Shown: positions 36,437 through 42,082 of the stretch, in pieces
Numbering within the stretch: position 1 is the first letter of the stretch
Layout: the number at the start of each line of letters is the position of its first letter
DNA from: Gammaproteobacteria bacterium
GTDB lineage: Bacteria; Pseudomonadota; Gammaproteobacteria; Eutrophobiales; Eutrophobiaceae
Length of the DNA: 45,026 nt
Reading direction: 5' to 3'
NCBI GenBank assembly: GCA_028281365.1
Contig: JANQJZ010000035.1
Coordinates: 1 to 45,026, forward strand
Notes under the pieces: generated by a model
The model's input: only the letters and a program-made list of their open reading frames with translations
Database searches by the model: none
What the model was told of the DNA's origin: nothing
Made by a program: the position numbers and the translations under genes

Positions 36437-37891
36437 TTAATGTCCCAGCATCCAGTTATGATATTTTCTGACTAATGAGAGTAGCTTCTCAGGTGCATGA
36501 GCTTTTTTCCAGACGCCTGCTGCAAATTTATTTGCTTCGGACAGCGTAGGGTAGATATGAATCGTACCAAGTATCTTATTCATGCCAAAACCCTGTTTCA
36601 TGGCACCAATATATTCTGTAATCAATTCTCCGGCATGATCACCGACTATAGTGACGCCCAGAATTTTATCTTTGCCCGGCACTGTTAATACTTTCACTAC
36701 ACCATGATCTTCACTTTCTGCAATTGCGCGATCCAGATCATCGATGCCATAATTAGTTATTTCATATTTAATACCTTTTTCTTTGGCTTCCTGTTCATTT
36801 AATCCTACACGGGCGACTTCCGGGTCAGTGAAGGTCGCCCAGGGAATAACAGAATAATCAACCTTAAAACTCTTGAATTTACCAAACAGGGCATTCACTG
36901 AAGCATACCAGGCCTGATGTGCTGCAGTATGAGTAAACTGATAAGGCCCGGCTACATCACCACAGGCATATATATTAGGTATGGAGCTCTGCAGCTTTTC
37001 ATTAACCTTTACTGTTTTATTCGGGTTTAATTCAACACCCAGTTCTTCCAAACCGAAACCACTTGTATTTGCAGCCCTGCCTACAGCGACCAATATTTCA
37101 TCAAATTCGATTTCGATGGTTTGATTATTATGTTCACAAATTAATGTTTTTTGTTCGCCTTTTATAATGACTTCTTTGGCGAGGTGGTTGGTACGGATAT
37201 CGACACCTTCTTCAATAAAACGTTTGGTAATCATGGCCGCGATCTCTTCATCTTCTCTGGCCATGATTCGTGGCAACATTTCGATTTGTGTCACCCGGCT
37301 GCCCAGGCGGGTAAATGCCTGAGTTAACTCACAACCAATCGGTCCACCACCTAAAACAACCAGTCGCTTGGGCAAATCCCGTATTTCCCAAAGGTTGTCG
37401 GAAGTTAAATGGTCAATTTCTTTAATGCCTTTTATAGGCGGAATAAAGGGGCGGGCGCCGGTAGCAATAATCATGTTTCTTGAAGTAAGTGTTTTACCAT
37501 TTACTTCAACTGTCCAGGGAGAGGTAATCTTTGCTTCGCCTGCAATACATTCAACTCCTAAACTTTCATAGCGTTCGACCGAGTCATGCGGTTCAATTTT
37601 ATTGACGATAGATTGGACGCGTTCCATAACTCTTGAAAAATCAATCTCTGCTGTTGTAGTTTTTATGCCGAATTCATCAGCCCGTTTGATTAATGAAGCT
37701 ACTTTGGCTGATTTAATCAGTGCTTTGGAAGGGACACAGCCGGTATTTAAACAATCTCCGCCCATCTTATGTTTTTCTATCAGTGTTACTTTTGCTTTAA
37801 CCGCAGCAGCAATATAGGCTGAGACAAGTCCTGCAGACCCTGCACCAATAACGATAAGATTACGATCAAATTTGGCAGGTTTACTATGCAT
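36437..37891 (-). CDS. FAD-dependent pyridine nucleotide-disulfide oxidoreductase (dihydrolipoyl dehydrogenase/mercuric-reductase-like)
   Basis: A 484-residue flavoprotein of the glutathione-reductase superfamily. FAD motif VIGAGSAGLVSAYIAA near residue 14, redox Cys47 and Cys52 in GGDCLNTGCVPSKAL, the second nucleotide motif VVLGGGPIGCELTQAF near 178, and HIYPTLSEANKFA near the C-terminus (catalytic His-Glu) are all present. It lacks the N-terminal metal-binding domain and the C-terminal vicinal cysteines of MerA, so mercuric reduction is unlikely. Its start overlaps the end of the TVP38-type gene by eight bases, suggesting a coupled job at the membrane. The electron acceptor is unknown. Confidence 0.88.
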   Translation of the reverse strand: MHSKPAKFDRNLIVIGAGSAGLVSAYIAAAVKAKVTLIEKHKMGGDCLNTGCVPSKALIKSAKVASLIKRADEFGIKTTTAEIDFSRVMERVQSIVNKIEPHDSVERYESLGVECIAGEAKITSPWTVEVNGKTLTSRNMIIATGARPFIPPIKGIKEIDHLTSDNLWEIRDLPKRLVVLGGGPIGCELTQAFTRLGSRVTQIEMLPRIMAREDEEIAAMITKRFIEEGVDIRTNHLAKEVIIKGEQKTLICEHNNQTIEIEFDEILVAVGRAANTSGFGLEELGVELNPNKTVKVNEKLQSSIPNIYACGDVAGPYQFTHTAAHQAWYASVNALFGKFKSFKVDYSVIPWATFTDPEVARVGLNEQEAKEKGIKYEITNYGIDDLDRAIAESEDHGVVKVLTVPGKDKILGVTIVGDHAGELITEYIGAMKQGFGMNKILGTIHIYPTLSEANKFAAGVWKKAHAPEKLLSLVRKYHNWMLGH

Positions 37892-38594
37892 CAGTTTCTG
37901 TTAGATCCAAATCGCTTTGTTTTTTCTTTCTTACAAATTCTATGAGTTTCTTCGCTAACAGAGGAAAAATACCCAGCAGTACAAATGAAAAAATCAATTC
38001 AGGAGAGAGTACATCACCAGGAGATTCAATTTTTGCTAATTGTGTACCTGCATTTACGAAAATCATTGTTCCAGGCAACATCCCTATTTGACTTATCAAA
38101 GCAAAGTGTAATGTTTTAATCGGCGTAAGTGCCATTAAATTATTAATAATAAAGAAGGGAAAGATTGGGATAAAACGAATAGTAAATAAATAAAACTCAC
38201 CTTCTTTTCTCATCCCCCGGTTTATAGGTTCCAGGTATTTGCCAAATTTTTCCTGTACATAATCATGAAACAGATATCGTGCTATCAAAAATGCCATGGT
38301 TGCGCCAAAAACCGAGGCAAATGAAACCAGGATAGTTCCCCATAAAAGACCAAAAATTGCACCTGCAGCAAGTGTCATAATTCCTGCACCTGGAAGTGAA
38401 ACCCCTGTGATCAAGATATAACTGATAAAAAATAACAGGCCGGTTTTAATCGGATTTTGAGAATAATAATTATCTATTACAGCTTGTTGTGATTTAACAA
38501 ATTCAAGATTAAGGTATTGACCAAGGTCTAATATAAAAAATAGTCCAACGGCGATAATAAATAGTATGACTACTGCAAGTTTTTTCTTATTCAT
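37884..38594 (-). CDS. TVP38/TMEM64 (DedA-like, VTT domain) membrane protein
   Basis: An inner-membrane protein of 236 residues with about six hydrophobic segments. The VTT-domain marks are LPGAGIMTLAAGAIFGLLWG near residue 68, FGATMAFLIARYLF near 95, and FTIRFIPIFPFFIINNLMAL near 137. Members of this superfamily are linked to lipid scrambling or membrane homeostasis, but the role of the TVP38 branch is not settled. It is first in a two-gene unit with the FAD oxidoreductase. Confidence 0.88.
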   Translation of the reverse strand: MNKKKLAVVILFIIAVGLFFILDLGQYLNLEFVKSQQAVIDNYYSQNPIKTGLLFFISYILITGVSLPGAGIMTLAAGAIFGLLWGTILVSFASVFGATMAFLIARYLFHDYVQEKFGKYLEPINRGMRKEGEFYLFTIRFIPIFPFFIINNLMALTPIKTLHFALISQIGMLPGTMIFVNAGTQLAKIESPGDVLSPELIFSFVLLGIFPLLAKKLIEFVRKKKQSDLDLTETDA

Positions 38595-38660
38595 GAGAGC
38601 TTAGAGGAAAATATTTAAGTTAGTTCATTTTATGTTAATTTAGCTGGATAAAACATAGAA

Positions 38661-38697
38661 AAAGGCTGTTGGCATGAATCCAACAGCCTTTATTTTT
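38661..38697. terminator. Strong hairpin terminator, probably bidirectional
   Basis: A perfect 12-bp stem, AAAGGCTGTTGG (38661-38672) with CCAACAGCCTTT (38680-38691), has a seven-base loop. T-rich tails lie on both sides (TATTTTTG on plus; TTTTTC on minus). On the minus strand it falls 30 bases after the small open frame ending at 38721. Confidence 0.8.
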
Positions 38698-38720
38698 GAG
38701 TAAACTATTTAAAAAGTATT

Positions 38721-39008
38721 TTAGATAGTAGCAAATAGCAGGCCGGCAACAGTATTTGGTTTCTTTTCAGGAAAAAATAACCATTTTAAAAAATATAAGG
38801 GATTAGATTTCTGTTTCTCTATACGATGCTCTATCTTTAATTCGTATTGCTTGGCAAAGACATTATTAAAGACCAGATCGTTCAACGAGATGTGTTTGTG
38901 GACGTTATTATTGTATTGCCCCATTTCGGGTACAAACATCCACTTCAAATTGTGGTTTCGACAACAGTAACCGTTCAAGCCTCTATACCAACATTGATAA
39001 ACATTCAT
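38721..39008 (-). CDS. Possible small hypothetical protein
   Basis: A 95-residue open frame with no recognised family. It is basic and aromatic-rich (CWYRGLNGYCC, KWMFVPEMGQYNNN, LKWLFFPEKKPN). The main support is position: it ends 30 bases before a strong terminator facing the same way, in a region with no other gene. The ribosome-binding site is weak, and an overlapping 77-residue frame on the plus strand (38847-39080) ends just before another hairpin, so the coding strand is uncertain. It could also be a decayed gene or non-coding transcript. Confidence 0.3.
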   Translation of the reverse strand: MNVYQCWYRGLNGYCCRNHNLKWMFVPEMGQYNNNVHKHISLNDLVFNNVFAKQYELKIEHRIEKQKSNPLYFLKWLFFPEKKPNTVAGLLFATI

Positions 39009-39078
39009 ATGATGACCCTGTTATTATTTTGTTATTATGAATCAGCAATTCATGTGCCGATTGGTTATCATAATGTGT

Positions 39079-39115
39079 AAATGTGAGCGATTCTGAGAAT
39101 CATGTCACATTTTTT
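39079..39115. terminator. Long inverted repeat with T-run upstream of mlaC
   Basis: AAATGTGA-GC-GATTCT-G-AGAATC-ATG-TCACATTT, followed by T residues, forms a hairpin with small internal loops. It could end plus-strand transcripts. The inner GATTCTGAGAATCAT also resembles part of a Fur box, and a TATAAT at 39126-39131 lies just after, so a promoter/operator is a second reading. No gene is seen between here and mlaC at 39308. Confidence 0.45.
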
Positions 39116-39307
39116 AAATGTAAAATATAATAAATTCAAATAGATAGAGCAATAAGTTTATACGATAAATATCTGTTCCGGATGATATTGTGGTAAAAAA
39201 AGTTTAGAAATACTCTATATTGTGTCGTGATATGATGACGATGTGATTGCTTCGAACTGACAAAGGCGTACTATCTAACGTGACTAGGGAATGTAGTTAA
39301 GGCTCAT

Positions 39308-39937
39308 ATGATAAGACATATTTCTCTCAGTATTTTTATAGTATTTATTGCTGTTCACGTTAATGCAGCTGAATTTTCCAATCCAACTGCACGTGTTAAG
39401 GATTCTGTTGATAAAGTAGTTAATATATTAAAAGACAAGTCCCTGGATAAAGAGCAACGTTGGTCTCGAATCGGTGTTGTCATTAATGACAGTTTTGATT
39501 TTCGAAGTATGTCACAAAGTGTTCTGGCAACGAACTGGAAAAAAGCAACTCCCGAAGAGCGTCAACGTTTTGTAGAATTTTTTTCGCAATACCTGGAAGA
39601 CACCTATCGTACAAAAATTGAAGCCTATACTAATCAAAAAGTTGAATATATTAGTGAATCGATTCGTGGGAAACGGGCAGTCGTTGAGACTGTAATTATT
39701 ACGGATAATTCAGAAATCCCGGTTATTTATAAGTTAAAAAATAATGATGGTAGTTGGTATGCTTATGATGTTGTAATAGAAGGGATCAGTCTTGTTAATA
39801 ATTATCGCAGTACATTTTCAGCGATAGTAAAAAATGATGGTATGGATGGATTACTCAATGATATACAGGGACGGATACAAAGACACAAGGCAGCTCAAAA
39901 GGAAAAAGCGATCGAAGAAATACCTGAAGAAGGCTAG
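39308..39937 (+). CDS. mlaC: MlaC periplasmic phospholipid-binding protein
   Basis: A soluble periplasmic lipid carrier of 209 residues. The signal peptide covers about residues 1-20 (ending HVNA, before AEF). FRSMSQSVLATNWKKATPEERQRFVEFFSQYLEDTY and YDVVIEGISLVNNYRSTF regions are standard for the MlaC/Ttg2D family. MlaC exchanges phospholipid between the outer-membrane MlaA complex and the inner-membrane MlaFEDB complex. Here the gene faces mlaFED, overlapping the mlaD stop by four bases, rather than lying in one operon with it. AAGG precedes the ATG. Confidence 0.9.
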   Translation: MIRHISLSIFIVFIAVHVNAAEFSNPTARVKDSVDKVVNILKDKSLDKEQRWSRIGVVINDSFDFRSMSQSVLATNWKKATPEERQRFVEFFSQYLEDTYRTKIEAYTNQKVEYISESIRGKRAVVETVIITDNSEIPVIYKLKNNDGSWYAYDVVIEGISLVNNYRSTFSAIVKNDGMDGLLNDIQGRIQRHKAAQKEKAIEEIPEEG

Positions 39938-40386
39938 TCTCCGGATTCAAAGATATATTTACTTATTAATTCTTCCAGATTAACTGACGGCTCTGTTTCG
40001 ATTATTTCATTGCCAGGTTCAACATATTGATCACTGCCCCCGGGTGAAATTTTTATAAACTTATCTCCTATTATTCCCGCAGTTCTAATCGATGCAATTG
40101 AATCGTCCGGTATAGTAATGTTAGTAGGCACACTAATATCAACAACAGCCAGAAAATCTTCAGGATCAAATATGATATCTTTGACTTTGCCAACAGGAAC
40201 ACCTGCCATTTCAACATAAGCACCTTGCTTTAGCCCGGATGCCGATGTGAATTTGGCTTTTATAATGTAATGGTCATTATCGAATAAACCGATATCACCC
40301 ATGCGAAGCGCAAGGAAGGTGATCGCTATAATACCGGTTAACATAAATAAACCGACTAGTAATTCTGTATGTTGTTTATTATCCAT
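39934..40386 (-). CDS. mlaD: MlaD, MCE-domain protein of the phospholipid ABC transporter
   Basis: A 150-residue protein with one N-terminal membrane helix (about 10-28, LLVGLFMLTGIIAITFLAL) and a single MCE domain (about 38-120: FTSASGLKQGAYVEMAGVPVGKV and IRTAGIIGDKFIKISPGG). MlaD forms the hexameric periplasmic ring that passes lipid to or from MlaC. It is the third gene after mlaF and mlaE. Confidence 0.94.
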   Translation of the reverse strand: MDNKQHTELLVGLFMLTGIIAITFLALRMGDIGLFDNDHYIIKAKFTSASGLKQGAYVEMAGVPVGKVKDIIFDPEDFLAVVDISVPTNITIPDDSIASIRTAGIIGDKFIKISPGGSDQYVEPGNEIIETEPSVNLEELISKYIFESGD

Positions 40387-40395
40387 AGTTAAAGT

Positions 40396-41184
40396 TTACA
40401 GGATCAATGCACTGAGTAAATAATCACTAAAGAGGATTGCAATTGATGAGAGAACAACAGCTTCAGTAGTTATACGACTTACTCCCTCGGATCCATATAT
40501 TCCACGTCTATCCAGATGCATATTAAAGCCCTTATCGCAGGCGATCCAGACAATTAATAATCCAAATACAAGCGATTTAGAAAATCCCATGATGATATCT
40601 CTGTTTAATACTGTATCTGACATATTTTGAAAATAGGATCCGGGACTCACACCGAATAATATGACACCCACGAAGTAGCCGCCAAAAATACCAACAACTA
40701 TAAAAATGGCGGTCAATAACGGTACTGATATCACCCCGGCAAGGATGCGGGGAGAAAAAAGATAGCGATAAGGATCGATTGCCATACATTCAAGCGCATC
40801 AATTTGATTATCGACTCGCATGATACCGATTTCTGCACACATAGCTGAACCGGCACGTCCAATAATCATCAACGCAGTTAAAACAGGTCCCAGTTCCCGG
40901 ATTAAACTTAAGCCAACAGCTGAACCCAGTAAACTTACAGAACCAAACCTGACTAATGTGTCATAAAATTGCAGGGCAATGACCATACCTACAAATAGGC
41001 CTGCGACAACAATCACTAATAGCGATCGTGCTCCGATGAATGCAAGCTGTTTTAACAAAGGTTCAAGTAAATAGGGAGGTGTAAAAATTTGATAAAATGT
41101 TCGATAAAGGAAAATTCCTGATAGACCAAGTCGCTTGATCTGGTAATCAATGGTAGAGAGAAATAATGTCTTTGCCGTATCCAT
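40396..41184 (-). CDS. mlaE: MlaE, permease of the phospholipid ABC transporter
   Basis: An inner-membrane permease of 262 residues. Family marks include QLAFIGARSLLVIVVAGLF near residue 45, GLSLIRELGPVLTALMIIGRAGSAMCAEIG near 90-120, and the C-terminal GAEGVS-like GSEGVSRITTEAVV. The gene starts one base after mlaF and ends nine bases before mlaD, so the three are one operon. Confidence 0.94.
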   Translation of the reverse strand: MDTAKTLFLSTIDYQIKRLGLSGIFLYRTFYQIFTPPYLLEPLLKQLAFIGARSLLVIVVAGLFVGMVIALQFYDTLVRFGSVSLLGSAVGLSLIRELGPVLTALMIIGRAGSAMCAEIGIMRVDNQIDALECMAIDPYRYLFSPRILAGVISVPLLTAIFIVVGIFGGYFVGVILFGVSPGSYFQNMSDTVLNRDIIMGFSKSLVFGLLIVWIACDKGFNMHLDRRGIYGSEGVSRITTEAVVLSSIAILFSDYLLSALIL

Positions 41185-41185
41185 A

Positions 41186-41986
41186 TTAATTTCGGGTTAA
41201 CTTATTTAAATAATCGTCAGCATTTATAGTTTCATTTGCAGCACGCCGTTGGAGCATATTTATAATTCTTGGATCATCACTGTCTTTTATCTCCTCCTTA
41301 TTACCGGTCATTATTTGTTTCCCTTTATCAATAACAGTAATTCTATCTGCTATTTTGAATGCACTTTCCAATTCATGTGTAACAACAACTATAGTCATAT
41401 TCATTGCGTCTCGAAGTTGTAATATTAAATCATCAAGTTCTGCTGAAGTAACAGGATCCAGACCAGCTGAGGGTTCGTCAAAAAAAAGAATATTGGGATC
41501 CATAACCACAGCCCGTGCTAAACCAGCACGTTTTAACATGCCACCCGATAATTCAGAAGGCATAAGTGATTCATTGTCACCCAGATCCATTAATTCCAGT
41601 TTGAGTCTGGCCATGATCCGAATGGTATTTTTATCCAACCTGGTGTGCTCATGTAAAGGTAACTCGACATTCTCAAGTAAATTCATTGAACTGAACATGG
41701 CCCCATTCTGAAAGGCGACACCTATTTTTTTACGTAATTCATATAATGCATAATGATCTAATGTCGTGATTTCCTGGTCTAAAATCTTGATCGAACCGGA
41801 GACGGGTCTATTTAATCCCAATACGTGTCGTAAAAGAGTACTTTTTCCAGAGCCGCTATGGCCCATGATTACCATTATTTCGTTTTCGATAATTTCAAGA
41901 GAAATATCAGACAATATCTGTCTATCACCATAAAAGGCATTTAAACCTTTTACATCAATGATGGTTTTTTTACTGGTTTCGTTCAT
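41186..41986 (-). CDS. mlaF: MlaF, ATPase of the phospholipid ABC transporter
   Basis: A cytosolic ATPase of 266 residues. Walker A is GHSGSGKST at residues 42-50, the signature is LSGGMLKRAGLARA near 145, and Walker B with the catalytic Glu is ILFFDEPSAGLDP near 165. The switch His is in VVVTHELES near 200. It energises MlaE. The STAS-domain partner MlaB is not seen downstream of mlaD or elsewhere in the window. Confidence 0.95.
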   Translation of the reverse strand: MNETSKKTIIDVKGLNAFYGDRQILSDISLEIIENEIMVIMGHSGSGKSTLLRHVLGLNRPVSGSIKILDQEITTLDHYALYELRKKIGVAFQNGAMFSSMNLLENVELPLHEHTRLDKNTIRIMARLKLELMDLGDNESLMPSELSGGMLKRAGLARAVVMDPNILFFDEPSAGLDPVTSAELDDLILQLRDAMNMTIVVVTHELESAFKIADRITVIDKGKQIMTGNKEEIKDSDDPRIINMLQRRAANETINADDYLNKLTRN

Positions 41987-42082
41987 TTATATCATTCACC
42001 TTTGATATAGCGAATGATGCCAGAAAAAAGCAGTACTGACACGATGTCAGGCCGGAAAGCTAAAGATATTTATCCAGAAAAA

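Noticed and set aside
36437-37891. Mercuric reductase merA
   Set aside because: There is no N-terminal metal-binding domain, no C-terminal cysteine pair, and no mer genes nearby.
39082-39109. A CRP site, from TGTGA and TCACA in the same inverted repeat
   Set aside because: CRP sites have six bases between the half-sites; here there are eighteen.
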